Shown piece by piece: positions 1-8,500 of a stretch of DNA of 64,000 bases. Position numbers and translations under genes: made by a program. Every line of letters begins with the position of its first letter. The first letter of the stretch is position 1. Source of the DNA: Bacillus sp. ISL-55. Its GTDB lineage: Bacteria; Bacillota; Bacilli; Bacillales; Cytobacillaceae. The notes under the pieces are model-generated. The model did no database searches and was not told the origin of the DNA. It was given only the letters and a program-made list of their open reading frames with translations. The stretch lies in assembly GCF_018613155.1 (NCBI RefSeq), contig NZ_JAGGQU010000006.1:120671-184670 (forward strand). Direction: 5' to 3'.

Positions 1-197
1 AAATTCGTAGTCCTGTCAATTGCACAGAGGATCAAGCCGATAATCGCCGTAAAAACGAAAGTTGAAAACAGCAAAAAGATTGGGATTTCACCATTAGGAA
101 AAGCAATGTTGTTATAGTTAGCAAAAAACAGAATTCCTAGGATGTATAGAATGTGAATTAAAATCGAAATCGACATGGCAGGCTTTATTACGTTCAA
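1..197 (-). CDS. Partial small membrane protein, truncated by the window edge
   Basis: The reverse strand reads open from a TTG at 197 (preceded by AGGAGTGA at good spacing) to the window edge, giving 65 codons. The protein is very hydrophobic, with two likely membrane helices: one around the first 25 residues, and one ending in an IIGLILCAID stretch. An in-frame ATG lies at 176, but the Shine-Dalgarno position favours the TTG. I do not recognise the family. The carboxyl end lies outside the window, so length and function cannot be judged. Confidence 0.55.
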   Translation of the reverse strand, partial: MNVIKPAMSISILIHILYILGILFFANYNNIAFPNGEIPIFLLFSTFVFTAIIGLILCAIDRTTN

Positions 198-283
198 AAA
201 AATCACTCCTGTAAAATCTCTTCCTTTTCTAATTCCATATTATGTAACAGAAATCCTCTTTTTTCGTCAATTTTTATAAAAAA

Positions 284-310
284 AGAACGAAACCATGTAG
301 ATTTCGTTCT
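284..310 (-). terminator. Terminator of the TraB-family gene
   Basis: Perfect 9-bp stem AGAACGAAA/TTTCGTTCT with a 9-nt loop. On the reverse strand it is followed by a run of T residues, just past the stop codon at 316. Confidence 0.85.
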
Positions 311-315
311 CGTCG

Positions 316-1482
316 TTATAAATTCTCGATAAAAACCCTGATGACATCAGCGCCGCCTATGAAGGTTCCAAGTGAACTTCCCAGGTTGGCAAGTACGACG
401 ATCAGCAAAACTCGGCTGACTTTGTTTCGCCAAAATCCTTTTAAACTAAAAACATCTTCAGCAAGTGTCTCAAAGTCCTTAACACTCGGCCTGCGTATAT
501 ATGCCTGTGTCAAACCGGCAAACCAGCCTGCAGCAAGCAAAGGATTTAATGAAGTGATTGGTGCCGCTATAAATGCTGTCAAAATGGTCAGTGGATGCCC
601 CATTGCGATAGCCGCTCCCAGGGCGGAAAGGCTTCCGTTCCATAAGATCCAGCTGACTGTTTGCGAAAAACCAGCTGATGGATTAGCCAAAAAAGTATAG
701 ACGATAATAGCCAGAATCAACACAGGTATGCTCCAGCCAATGATTTTTGGCCAATTGGATTTTGGCGGAATCGCTCTTAATTTTTTTAAATCATGATCTT
801 TTTTGATTTCTTCTCTAATTCCCGGTACATGTGCAGCTCCCAGGACAGCGACAATTTTTTCTCCAGGTGCGTCCTTGATTTTCTGAGCTAAGTATTGGTC
901 ACGCTCGTCAATCAATGGCTTTTTCAACCGTGGGAATGTTTCAGTGAATTCATTCAGCATCGCGTTGATCGTATCCTGTTCCTTAAGCTTTTCCAGTTCT
1001 TCCTCAGAGATGCTGTCCCGGCTGAAGATACTCGTTATGATCTGGCTAAGCAGTATGGCCTTTCCTTTCAAGCCAAGATTTCCCCAAATCCTTGAAAAAG
1101 TAATCTGGATATTTCGATCTGCAAGCACAAGTTTTGCCCCGACTTCTTTCGCAGATTCAATTCCCTGGATCATTTCCTGGCCTGCTTTGATACCAAGTTC
1201 CTTCGCCATTCGATTTTGGAAAGACGAAATAGCGAGGTTCATCAATAATAAAGAAGCCCGTTTTTCTTTGATAACCTGGATGATATCCATCTCCTGCCAC
1301 TTTGAACCTTCGGAAATTGTCTTGTAGCGCTGCTCGTCCAATTCGACGCAGACAGAATCAGGCCTCTCAGCTTCAATTACTTCCTTTACCTGCTCCGCAC
1401 TGTGTTTGGAGACATGTGCAGTTCCAATCAATATGTATTCCTTACCATTCATTTCAATTCTCGTTATATTTTCCTCGCCCAT
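316..1482 (-). CDS. TraB/PrgY-family membrane protein
   Basis: A 388-residue protein of the TraB family. Near the amino end it has the family motif GTAHVS (residues 20-25), then VELDEQR (46-52), and later GAAHVPG around residue 215. These conserved glycine/histidine/glutamate motifs are shared with the enterococcal pheromone-shutdown protein TraB/PrgY. From about residue 248 to the end it is hydrophobic, with several predicted membrane helices, so the TraB domain probably faces one side of the membrane. The family is proposed to act as a membrane metalloprotease-like factor, but the reaction here is unknown. It is a single-gene unit with its own extended -10 promoter and terminator. Confidence 0.85.
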   Translation of the reverse strand: MGEENITRIEMNGKEYILIGTAHVSKHSAEQVKEVIEAERPDSVCVELDEQRYKTISEGSKWQEMDIIQVIKEKRASLLLMNLAISSFQNRMAKELGIKAGQEMIQGIESAKEVGAKLVLADRNIQITFSRIWGNLGLKGKAILLSQIITSIFSRDSISEEELEKLKEQDTINAMLNEFTETFPRLKKPLIDERDQYLAQKIKDAPGEKIVAVLGAAHVPGIREEIKKDHDLKKLRAIPPKSNWPKIIGWSIPVLILAIIVYTFLANPSAGFSQTVSWILWNGSLSALGAAIAMGHPLTILTAFIAAPITSLNPLLAAGWFAGLTQAYIRRPSVKDFETLAEDVFSLKGFWRNKVSRVLLIVVLANLGSSLGTFIGGADVIRVFIENL

Positions 1483-1548
1483 AGATACCTTCCTTTTACT
1501 AGACCATTCAAGCCAACTTTATGTACATAGTTTATGATTCATTCTACC

Positions 1549-1557
1549 ATTATAACA
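1549..1557 (-). promoter_or_regulatory. Extended -10 promoter element for the TraB-family gene
   Basis: The reverse strand reads TGT-TATAAT, a TGN-extended SigA -10 box about 70 nt upstream of the gene start. No good -35 hexamer is visible, as is usual for extended -10 promoters. Confidence 0.5.
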
Positions 1558-1619
1558 TGAACAATAGTCTGAAATATAAAGATTATTACAATTCGGGCAT
1601 TTGGCGTAAATAGAAAAAG

Positions 1620-1654
1620 ACCGTACAGCAGCCACCATTTGGCTTTTGTACGGT
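1620..1654 (-). terminator. Terminator of the 37-residue ORF
   Basis: Stem ACCGTACA/TGTACGGT, with a second inner AGCC/GGCT pairing, is followed on the reverse strand by CTTTTTCTATTT. It lies 13 nt past the stop of the small ORF at 1668, which supports that ORF being expressed. Confidence 0.75.
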
Positions 1655-1667
1655 TCTGGTTTGAGAT

Positions 1668-1781
1668 TTATTTTGTATAGCTGGTTTTGATTGAGGATGA
1701 TTTTCTGTTATTCATCATTTTTTTAACGATTGGATAAAGAACAGGTCCCCATTTAAGCGCCGTTCTGATTAATTTATTCAT
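1668..1781 (-). CDS. Small basic 37-residue protein
   Basis: A short ORF (37 residues, starting MNKLIRTALKWG and rich in lysine and arginine) with an excellent ribosome site (GAGGAGGGATGAGAAAC before ATG). An intrinsic terminator follows immediately after its stop. The first 20 residues could form an amphipathic or membrane-associated helix; the tail is polar and positively charged. I do not recognise a family or function. The combination of ribosome site, start codon and terminator makes it likely to be a real gene. Confidence 0.6.
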   Translation of the reverse strand: MNKLIRTALKWGPVLYPIVKKMMNNRKSSSIKTSYTK

Positions 1782-1870
1782 GTTTCTCATCCCTCCTCAT
1801 GTCTTAGTACTTATATACCCAGACTATATGAGGGACAATCCTGCATGATTTTGGTAATATCTGATCGATT

Positions 1871-2428
1871 TTATTTAACAGGAGAAAGTTCAGCTTCTGT
1901 TACCCATTGATGGTTCGTTACTTTTTCCGAGCCATCTGTCGGCATAAAATCGACCATGTATACTGTCGTTTCTTCAGCTGAATCAATAACCGCTTTTGCT
2001 CCTTTCATTCCTTCCATATGATCGGTATTGATGGTGGCTTCATCACCTGGTTTTAACGGTTTGTCTCCGGCATCAAGCAATTCTTCATGTACGCCCCACT
2101 TATGCTGTTCCACTCGGTCTCCACCATTGGTTGGGTCATAGGATAACGAATAGACGACAGTATCATATGCTCCAACAATCTCCGCTTCTGCTCCATCCAT
2201 ACCTGGCATGTGATCGTCCGTGATGATCGCCTTGCTGCCAACTTTGTATGTTGGATTAGAGGCTTCCTGCAGACCTTGTGGTAATTCACCTGATCCTGAA
2301 TGCTCCATATTTGCATGGCTGTTGTGATCTTCAATGCTGGATTTTTCTTCTTCACCAGAACAGGCTGTTAATAATAATACAGTGCTAATCGTTAAAAATA
2401 CCAATACAAATCTACGGTTTAGTTTCAT
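1871..2428 (-). CDS. ydhK: YdhK-family lipoprotein (two DUF1541 repeats)
   Basis: A 185-residue lipoprotein. A hydrophobic signal segment ends in lipobox LLTAC with Cys23 as the lipidated residue. A polar His/Ser-rich linker follows, then two copies of the DUF1541 domain, each starting with a KVG/KPG turn, a DHMPGM or DHMEGM motif, and a VYxxx(Y/F)xPTxG strand. This matches Bacillus YdhK, an uncharacterised cell-surface lipoprotein often found near metal-resistance genes. The His/Met-rich motifs suggest metal binding, but this is inference. It is a monocistronic unit. Confidence 0.88.
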   Translation of the reverse strand: MKLNRRFVLVFLTISTVLLLTACSGEEEKSSIEDHNSHANMEHSGSGELPQGLQEASNPTYKVGSKAIITDDHMPGMDGAEAEIVGAYDTVVYSLSYDPTNGGDRVEQHKWGVHEELLDAGDKPLKPGDEATINTDHMEGMKGAKAVIDSAEETTVYMVDFMPTDGSEKVTNHQWVTEAELSPVK

Positions 2429-2598
2429 ACTACATCTATCCCTCCCTATGTTATAAAAATTTTATAACATGAATATATGCAGATTTTATCGAGCATGGTT
2501 CCCGTTTTTGACTGGCGAGTAAATAGCTAATTTTCAAAAAGTTTTAAACCCCTTAAAAATAGGTAAATCCCTGTATAACATCGAAGTAGGGAGATTCT

Positions 2599-4563
2599 AT
2601 GACAACAAGATTTTTAAAAGTAATTATTCTATTATTTATCACTTTTTCATCCATCAACGTGACTCTGGCAGACGCAGCAAGTGATCGCCAGGTAATTCTT
2701 ATTTCTTTTGACGGCATGCGTAATGATTTCACCCGGAGTTATGTAAAAGACGGCAAACTGCCTAATATCAAGAATGTAATCGAAAAAGGAACTATCGCCA
2801 AATATGCCAAGACGGTAAGCCCGTCTCTTACTGCTCCATCACATGCAGCGATCGCGACCGGTGCAACTCCACTTAAAACGTCAATCGTAAGCAATGCCTG
2901 GCAGCAGAAAGGTGCAGCATTGACAAACCAGAAAAGTGCCTTTTTAAGTGAATTTGAGGTTGACCCGCTCTGGGTCGCAGCCAGGAAGCAAGGAAAAACC
3001 ACTGCAACGGTTGCTTTTGCCGGGGCGAATCCCTCCACTGGCAAGCAGGCGGACTATACGATTTACTATGGAGATACTCTGACCCCCAGTAATCAGGAAC
3101 AGCTCAAATTTACAGAAGCATCAGGCTGGACCAACACTCCGACAAGCTTTAGTCCATTGATGGAAACCTCCTTCAAGATTAAGGTAGAGGACAGTAAAAA
3201 CAAAGAAATCCATGTGCTTGCGTACGATTCTAGCAACGATGAGACAAAGAATTACGACAAATTTATCGTCTCTGGCAATAAAAAGATTGATAAAAAAGGA
3301 GTTAGTCCAAAAGATTGGGGATCAGTCACGCTTCAGGTAAAAGAAGACCAGACAGCAGGTTTCTGGTTCAAGTTTACTTCAACTGACCCAGCATTGGGTA
3401 AGGAAGCTGTAATGTACCGTTCAGCAGTGACCTCGGGTTTAATTGATGGGCCAGAAGGTTTTCCTGAACGAATTAAGGACCAATTTGGTTTTTTTCCGCC
3501 TCAGGATGATGACATCGCACTTGAAAAGGGATGGATTTCCAGGAAGGAATATGAGGAAATTTCGGAGAGGTTCGTCAATTGGGTCACAGATGTATCCCTT
3601 TTTATCAAAAATGAGTACCAGCCGGATTTGCTGATGTTTTATGCACCGCAAATTGACCATCAGGAGCATAATTACTTACTGACAGATCCTAGACAGCCGG
3701 ACTATACTCCTGAAAAATCGGAAAAATACATGGAATATATACAATGGGCCTATAAAGTTGCAGACAGTGTGGTTGGCAAAACAGTAGATTCACTGGATGG
3801 GAACGACCATCTCTTCATTGTTTCCGACCATGGCATGGAACCTGCACACTCGGCACTTGAGCCCAATAAGGTACTGAAGGATAATGGACTTCTTGTCTTG
3901 GGCTCCGATGGAAAGATTGACTATAAAAAATCAAAAGCAATTGCAATTCCAAGCGGTTCGGCAGCACATGTATACATCAACCTGAAATCGAGAGAAAAGC
4001 ATGGAATCGTTCCAGAGGAAGATTATGAACAAATCCGCAATGAAATCATACAGGCATTTAAAGGAATAAAGGTGAACAGGAATGAAAACGGCCCTGTCAT
4101 CAGGCACCAGCTGAAAGAAATATGGAACAGCACCGTGGACTTCTCATTTACCGGTGTAAAAGAGAATACAAAAGATTTATTTGGTTATCTTGTTAACGCC
4201 GATGTCCACCCCTACCAGGATATTAAAAAGATATCCCAAAAGAAAAAATCGAAGGAGCGCAATGCAGGGGATCTTTTATTGATGGCTGCCCCAGGATATA
4301 TAATGGGACAGGGTGAATCAAAAATTGTAAAACCAACACCCGAATTAGGTACACATGGCGGGAATCCGAATCGCGAGAAACTGAGAGCCGTGTTTATGGC
4401 AATGGGACCTGACATCCCCCGTGGAAAGCAGATTGAACCAACTTCCAATCTCGATGTAGCACCAACCATTTATGAATTACTAGGGCTGCAAACACCCGAT
4501 TATGTGGAGGGTAAAAGAATTAAAAACCTAACTGAATCATCAAAAAATGCGAATCAAGAATAA
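2599..4563 (+). CDS. Secreted alkaline phosphatase superfamily phosphodiesterase/nucleotide pyrophosphatase
   Basis: A 654-residue exported enzyme of the alkaline-phosphatase/NPP superfamily. A signal peptide (about residues 1-27, ending near ADAA) is followed by the first metal motif SFDGMRND (Asp38). The nucleophile loop SLTAPSHAAIATG has Thr78 as the likely nucleophile. Late metal ligands lie in IDHQEH, SDHGME and THGG. Members hydrolyse phosphodiester or pyrophosphate bonds in nucleotides or lipid head groups; the substrate here is unknown. The start is ATG after GTAGGGAG. A separate intracellular paralogue lies at 21435-22742. Confidence 0.85.
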   Translation: MTTRFLKVIILLFITFSSINVTLADAASDRQVILISFDGMRNDFTRSYVKDGKLPNIKNVIEKGTIAKYAKTVSPSLTAPSHAAIATGATPLKTSIVSNAWQQKGAALTNQKSAFLSEFEVDPLWVAARKQGKTTATVAFAGANPSTGKQADYTIYYGDTLTPSNQEQLKFTEASGWTNTPTSFSPLMETSFKIKVEDSKNKEIHVLAYDSSNDETKNYDKFIVSGNKKIDKKGVSPKDWGSVTLQVKEDQTAGFWFKFTSTDPALGKEAVMYRSAVTSGLIDGPEGFPERIKDQFGFFPPQDDDIALEKGWISRKEYEEISERFVNWVTDVSLFIKNEYQPDLLMFYAPQIDHQEHNYLLTDPRQPDYTPEKSEKYMEYIQWAYKVADSVVGKTVDSLDGNDHLFIVSDHGMEPAHSALEPNKVLKDNGLLVLGSDGKIDYKKSKAIAIPSGSAAHVYINLKSREKHGIVPEEDYEQIRNEIIQAFKGIKVNRNENGPVIRHQLKEIWNSTVDFSFTGVKENTKDLFGYLVNADVHPYQDIKKISQKKKSKERNAGDLLLMAAPGYIMGQGESKIVKPTPELGTHGGNPNREKLRAVFMAMGPDIPRGKQIEPTSNLDVAPTIYELLGLQTPDYVEGKRIKNLTESSKNANQE

Positions 4564-4579
4564 CTTGGTTCGCATTTTT
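4548..4579 (+). terminator. Terminator overlapping the phosphodiesterase stop codon
   Basis: Stem TGCGAATCAAG/CTTGGTTCGCA with the TAA stop (4561-4563) in the loop region, followed by TTTTT. Confidence 0.8.
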
Positions 4580-4615
4580 GACTTACCCACAACAACCTAC
4601 ATACATACCTGAACT

Positions 4616-4768
4616 GTGCATTACCACGGAGTCACCATCTGGATTGAAAGCATTGATTCTACTTCTAGCATGGCGGTCATTTCACCAAGAGGAACACATG
4701 AAGAAAGGCAGCTGGTCTATATTGACGGCTTGGATGAAAACAAGGCTCTCGTTTTTGAGAGCCTTTAA
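4616..4768 (+). pseudogene. Remnant of an H-type small acid-soluble spore protein gene
   Basis: From 4616 the forward strand encodes about 50 codons reading VHYHGVTIWIESID, then MAVISP and LVYIDGLDEN. This is the signature of the carboxyl two thirds of SspH-type spore proteins (YxGVPVWIExVD...AxV...V.VxxLxE). No ribosome site precedes the GTG, and the upstream frame is closed by a TGA. The piece that would supply the amino end (P-E-L just before) lies in a shifted frame, so the gene looks truncated and frameshifted. The 3' end runs into a terminator hairpin. It could instead be a very diverged short gene, but I think decay is more likely. Confidence 0.5.
4742..4765. terminator. Bidirectional terminator hairpin
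   Basis: Perfect 9-bp stem AAGGCTCTC/GAGAGCCTT with loop GTTTTT, ending the spore-protein remnant. The stem is nearly symmetrical, and either strand could use it. Confidence 0.65.
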
Positions 4769-4835
4769 GTCTTTTCTTGAACAAAATCGCAAGCGCGTCG
4801 TTCAACCCCGAAGCTGGAGCTGGATTTATAAAAAA

Positions 4836-4857
4836 AATCCAGGCCAGTGCCTGGATT
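4836..4857 (-). terminator. Terminator of the 46-residue CxxC protein gene
   Basis: Perfect 9-bp stem AATCCAGGC/GCCTGGATT with loop CAGT. On the reverse strand it is followed by eight T residues, starting 3 nt past the stop codon. Confidence 0.9.
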
Positions 4858-4860
4858 CAT

Positions 4861-5001
4861 CTAGAAAGCCCAATCGCCAAGAGGTGTCATCTTACGGTTC
4901 TGCTTACAGCTCTCGCATACATGAAGCCTAACGGGTTGAAAAAGCTTTTCTTCCTTGTTCTCTGAAACATCCTTCCGTCCACAAACTTCGCAAATTCTCA
5001 T
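4861..5001 (-). CDS. 46-residue zinc-ribbon-like CxxC protein (copy 1)
   Basis: A 46-residue protein, MRICEVCGRK...LHVCESC...DWAF, with two CxxC pairs (Cys4/Cys7 and Cys29/Cys32). These almost certainly form a small zinc ribbon. It starts with ATG six nt after an AGGTG ribosome site and is closed by a strong terminator, so it is a monocistronic gene. A second copy of identical length lies in the formate dehydrogenase operon (10189-10329) and shares the first ten residues, FQxV, LHVCESC and DWA. The family is not one I can name. Its size and cysteines suggest a metal-binding or protein-interaction adapter. Confidence 0.75.
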   Translation of the reverse strand: MRICEVCGRKDVSENKEEKLFQPVRLHVCESCKQNRKMTPLGDWAF

Positions 5002-5133
5002 CCATTTCACCTCATTTTAATCTATTGTCAAATGGCTAAGTTCGGTAGCGACTTGCTAACCTGTCCAACACTTGGGTTTATTTATAATATTTGCAAGTTG
5101 AGTGAAAATATTTAAGGAAAACAATATATTTTT
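5002..5133. other. AT-rich intergenic spacer
   Basis: Spacer upstream of the CxxC protein gene. It should hold its promoter on the reverse strand, but no convincing -35/-10 pair stands out. I see no coding potential or repeat. Confidence 0.4.
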
Positions 5134-5185
5134 AAAAAGGATAATCTCCTAACCCATCGAAAATAATGTTTTTTAGGAAATTATC
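5134..5185 (-). terminator. Terminator of the DUF4230 gene
   Basis: A 13-bp stem (GATAATTTCCTAA with TTAGGAGATTATC on the reverse strand, one G-T wobble) closes a 20-nt loop and is followed by CTTTTTAAAAA. It lies 40 nt past the stop codon at 5225. Confidence 0.7.
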
Positions 5186-5224
5186 ATTTTTAGAATTACA
5201 TTTTTATTAGTTTACATAATATTA

Positions 5225-5932
5225 TTATCTACTTATAATGGCTTTATATCCCAGATGCCCGAAAAATTCCTTCAACACTGTTTCGGCATTTTTATCTGCT
5301 TTTTGTAAAATACCTGCTTCTATCGCTTCCTGCTTAATTTGTTCCTGGGCTATAGCAGCCAAATCAAATCCTTGATCCCACTGTACTTTTCCACGGAAAA
5401 GGCCTTCATCGGAAAATGTCCTCACCTCGTCCATCTTAACTGACGGCTCTTGAATGAAATGTGCCTGAGGCAGTAGAATCTCTATTACTTTTTTCTCCTC
5501 ATCCACCTTCATGTCCTTTTGATGAATTGCTTCCAAATCAACACCCGCAATCACAGTTGCTGGTACAACCAATAGCAATTCACGCTTTGTGCCCGGTATA
5601 TTAAGGTTTATTTTCTCCCCGAATAACTCATTATCTTCTTGCTCAAGGATGACCTTCACATGTGCCTCTGCCGTGGCCAACGTGGCCAATCCGTGTACTT
5701 GTTCAATGAAAACAGTTGACTCAGCCTTGCCTGTGCTCCCTGTTACATACCAGAAACCAGCACCTATGCCTGAAGCTATAAAAAGTGTAATGATTAGAAT
5801 CCTGCTAATTGTACTAAGCTTTGATGACCTCGCTGAATGAGCAGCCAGGGAAGCCGAGCTTTCATCGCTCCCTGCCCTTAATTCAGTCAATAGCTCATCA
5901 AGCTTAGAAATGACTTTTTCCTGCTTGTCCAT
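5225..5932 (-). CDS. DUF4230 domain-containing membrane-anchored protein
   Basis: A 235-residue protein. A polar, charged cytoplasmic amino region (about residues 1-42) is followed by a single membrane helix near 43-65 (ILIITLFIASGIGAGFWY). The extracytoplasmic part matches the DUF4230 family: a VHGLATLATAEAHVKVI strand region, then a VIEILLPQAHF strand and an EQIKQEAIEAG helix. The family has no established function. The gene is alone, with a good AGGAGG site before its ATG and its own terminator. Confidence 0.75.
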   Translation of the reverse strand: MDKQEKVISKLDELLTELRAGSDESSASLAAHSARSSKLSTISRILIITLFIASGIGAGFWYVTGSTGKAESTVFIEQVHGLATLATAEAHVKVILEQEDNELFGEKINLNIPGTKRELLLVVPATVIAGVDLEAIHQKDMKVDEEKKVIEILLPQAHFIQEPSVKMDEVRTFSDEGLFRGKVQWDQGFDLAAIAQEQIKQEAIEAGILQKADKNAETVLKEFFGHLGYKAIISR

Positions 5933-6003
5933 TTAATTAACCTCCTATAAACACAAAAAATTACAAATTACCCTTTTAATCGACAAATCTTAATGATGAA
6001 AAA

Positions 6004-6030
6004 TCCTCCGATAGTAAGGAGGCTTCTTTT
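6004..6030. terminator. Orphan terminator-like hairpin
   Basis: CCTCC/GGAGG stem followed by CTTCTTTTTT on the forward strand. No gene ends just upstream on that strand, so it may end an unseen short transcript or be a leftover. Confidence 0.4.
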
Positions 6031-6153
6031 TTAATACGAATGTGTATGGAAAAAGTTTCATAGAATGACAGTTTGCTAGTTTCCACAGTTTTATTTTTCA
6101 AAAAATAGGGCATAGTTAAAAATATTCGGATTACCAAGAAGGAGGCAGCTATT

Positions 6154-6936
6154 TTGAATCAATTAGATGGAAAAGTAGCGTTTATAACAGGTGCCAGCTC
6201 CGGAATCGGAAGAGCCGCAGCTATAAAACTGTCCCAGGAGGGTGCAAAGGTTGCCTTAATCGATGTGAAAGAAGAAAACGCCAGGGATGTCGAGGAGTCA
6301 ATTGTGGAGTCTGGAGGAAGCGCGCTGATTGTCGAATGTGATATTGCAAACCCAGATGAAATGGAACGAAGCTATCAAAAAGTTGTGGATGCCTGGGAAA
6401 AAGTCGATATCGTATTTGCCAACGCTGGCATCAATGGTGTAATTGCCCCAATTGAAGATCTAACTCCTGAGGACTGGGACGAAACCATCAACACGAACCT
6501 CAAAGGAACCTTCCTTACCGTAAAATATGCAATCCCGCATATGAAAAAACATGGGGGCAGCATTATCATCACTAGCTCTATTAACGGAAACAGGATTTAT
6601 AAGAATTTCGGGATGTCTGCATACAGCACTTCCAAAATCGGTCAAACCGGTTTCGGAAAAATGGCAGCGCTCGAACTTGCACAATATAAAATAAGGGTCA
6701 ATATCATCTGTCCGGGTGCTATTGAAACCAACATAGGAAAAAACACATTCCCGCAAGAGGATGACCTGGAAAAAATCAAAATCCCAGTTGAATATCCAGA
6801 AGGCAATCAACCACTCGAAGAACGCGCCGGAAAGCCAGAACAAGTAGCAGACCTCGTGTTCTTTCTCGCTTCCAATCTGTCATCGCATATCACCGGCACA
6901 GAAGTCTATATAGATGGAGCGGAATCGCTGTTATAA
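6154..6936 (+). CDS. SDR-family oxidoreductase
   Basis: A 260-residue classical short-chain dehydrogenase/reductase. The cofactor motif TGASSGIG is at residues 11-18, followed by D60-like and NAG motifs and the catalytic Ser...Tyr-xxx-Lys (SSINGN ... YSTSK). The carboxyl part ends with ITGTEVYIDGAESLL, the usual SDR tail. It starts at TTG after AGAAGGAGG with good spacing. The substrate cannot be told from sequence. It is a single gene with its own terminator, converging on a GNAT gene. Confidence 0.88.
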   Translation: MNQLDGKVAFITGASSGIGRAAAIKLSQEGAKVALIDVKEENARDVEESIVESGGSALIVECDIANPDEMERSYQKVVDAWEKVDIVFANAGINGVIAPIEDLTPEDWDETINTNLKGTFLTVKYAIPHMKKHGGSIIITSSINGNRIYKNFGMSAYSTSKIGQTGFGKMAALELAQYKIRVNIICPGAIETNIGKNTFPQEDDLEKIKIPVEYPEGNQPLEERAGKPEQVADLVFFLASNLSSHITGTEVYIDGAESLL

Positions 6937-6939
6937 TGG

Positions 6940-6968
6940 AAAAAGCTCAGGAATGCCTGAGCTTTTTT
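6940..6968. terminator. Bidirectional terminator between convergent genes
   Basis: Stem AAAAGCTCAGG/CCTGAGCTTTT with loop AATG serves the SDR gene, and possibly the convergent GNAT gene at 7005. Confidence 0.85.
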
Positions 6969-7004
6969 ATGTATTAATAATTCCATAGTGCACTACTTTT
7001 ATGA

Positions 7005-7943
7005 TTAATCTCCAATTCGCTTTGTTAAGCCGTAAATTCCAGGCTTTTCTTCATAACCTAACTTTCTATTAACATAAAGCATTGGGACATTTTTGGAATT
7101 GTTGTGGGTTCGAATATATTTCACATTATTTTGCAAGGCATAATCGATGGCTTTTATTTTTACCGCCTGGGCTAGCCCTTTTTCACGGTATAGCTGATCT
7201 ACTCCAGTCATCGAATTATAGTAGACATCCTCAGTTTCCTTTACAATCATAGACATAGCAATCCATTGATCACCATCAACCGCTAAAATAAAGCCCTTCT
7301 TATCATAATCTTTCAACAAGGCTATCATTCTATCATTATCTGGACGAGGCTTTCCTTTCATACCTGGAACATCCGTAACAAGCTCCCACCAGAAATCCCA
7401 AAACCGATTTTGAGTCTCTTTATCCTTTGGGTAATCATCTAAAGTTGTAAAATGAATACCGAATGATTCTAGTTCTTTAAAAATAGAACTATATTGTTCC
7501 TTGTTAAACAGAGAAATATCTAGCTGAGATTCGAATACATGACTGGTGATGTCAAACCCTTTCTTTTTAGCCCAATTCAGGTCTTTCTCCTTTGTATCCT
7601 GGATTTGAGTTTGGAGAACTTTGGACTTGTTCTGATGGGCAATACCCTCGATTTCAGTAAATATCCAGCCCCCGATCCCCTGATTGCGCCATTCAGAATC
7701 CACCTTGATAAAAACCTCAGCGTATTCCGGCTCTAATATCGGATCCCATGGTCCAGTAACATACATACCGTACCCAATAAATCTGCCATCCGGAGTAATC
7801 ACTCCCAAAATATTTAAAATCGTTTCGCTAGCAGCCTTTTTTTCAAGCGTTTTAATGGTGTTTAGGTTAGGTAACTCTGAACTAGTTTCATGCACAATTT
7901 CTGAAAAGTTTTCGGAGGTTAATGGGATGATACTTAGGTCCAT
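7005..7943 (-). CDS. GNAT N-acetyltransferase with two tandem domains
   Basis: A 312-residue protein made of two GNAT folds. The first carries an acetyl-CoA loop WRNQGIGGWI near residue 90; the second carries YREKGLAQAVKIKAI near residue 260, followed by THNNSKNVPMLYVNRKLGY, typical of the last GNAT strands. Double-GNAT proteins of this size are common in Bacillus and mostly uncharacterised. It is the last of three consecutive leftward acetyltransferase genes (gap 18 nt to its neighbour), which probably form one transcript. Confidence 0.85.
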   Translation of the reverse strand: MDLSIIPLTSENFSEIVHETSSELPNLNTIKTLEKKAASETILNILGVITPDGRFIGYGMYVTGPWDPILEPEYAEVFIKVDSEWRNQGIGGWIFTEIEGIAHQNKSKVLQTQIQDTKEKDLNWAKKKGFDITSHVFESQLDISLFNKEQYSSIFKELESFGIHFTTLDDYPKDKETQNRFWDFWWELVTDVPGMKGKPRPDNDRMIALLKDYDKKGFILAVDGDQWIAMSMIVKETEDVYYNSMTGVDQLYREKGLAQAVKIKAIDYALQNNVKYIRTHNNSKNVPMLYVNRKLGYEEKPGIYGLTKRIGD

Positions 7944-7961
7944 TCAACTAACACCTCCTTT

Positions 7962-8492
7962 TTAATTCCTACACTCCATCAACCAGCAATCACGGAGTTC
8001 TCCTTCGTGCAGTTCGTGTTTAGGCAGGAGTTTAACTTTTTTGAAGCCGCACTTTTCATAGCATTTTATTGCTCGTTCATTCCGTACTTGCGGATCCATT
8101 ACCACTTTGTCTGCTTTCATAACATCGAAAAGAAACTCTGTCATCGATGAAACAAGCAAAGTTCCAATGCCTCTATTCCAATAGTCGACTTCACCGATAA
8201 ACTGATCAGTTCCGAAAATTCTCTCGCTCTCAAATCCATACGCTTTTTTAGTGCTCTCATCCAATTGATAATATTGAATATAGCCAATTGAGTTACCTTC
8301 ATATTCAATCATGCATTTAACTTCATCGTCATCTGGAGAGTAAAAAACTCTCTCAACTTTTTCTACATCAAAGGAATGATCCCTGCCTTCATAGTATTCA
8401 AGAACCTCCGGAGTAGAAAGCCATTTCGCTAATAAGTGTTTATCTTTTTCATCTAATCTACGAACCATTAAACTGCCATTCTGGAATAACAC
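7962..8492 (-). CDS. GNAT N-acetyltransferase, AAC(6')-like
   Basis: A 176-residue single-domain GNAT. The segment IRRLDEKD/WLSTPEVLEYY and the loop YWNRGIGTLLVSSM, followed by NERAIKCYEKCGFKKV, resemble the aminoglycoside 6'-N-acetyltransferase/AacA branch of the superfamily. Chromosomal Bacillus members are not necessarily resistance enzymes, so the substrate is undecided. It sits between two other GNAT genes with short gaps. Confidence 0.8.
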   Translation of the reverse strand: MLFQNGSLMVRRLDEKDKHLLAKWLSTPEVLEYYEGRDHSFDVEKVERVFYSPDDDEVKCMIEYEGNSIGYIQYYQLDESTKKAYGFESERIFGTDQFIGEVDYWNRGIGTLLVSSMTEFLFDVMKADKVVMDPQVRNERAIKCYEKCGFKKVKLLPKHELHEGELRDCWLMECRN

Positions 8493-8500
8493 ATTTATCC

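Noticed and set aside
4578-4931. A 117-codon frame starting at TTG
   Set aside because: It crosses two terminators and overlaps the CxxC protein gene; the composition is not protein-like. The useful signal here is the spore-protein remnant in another frame.
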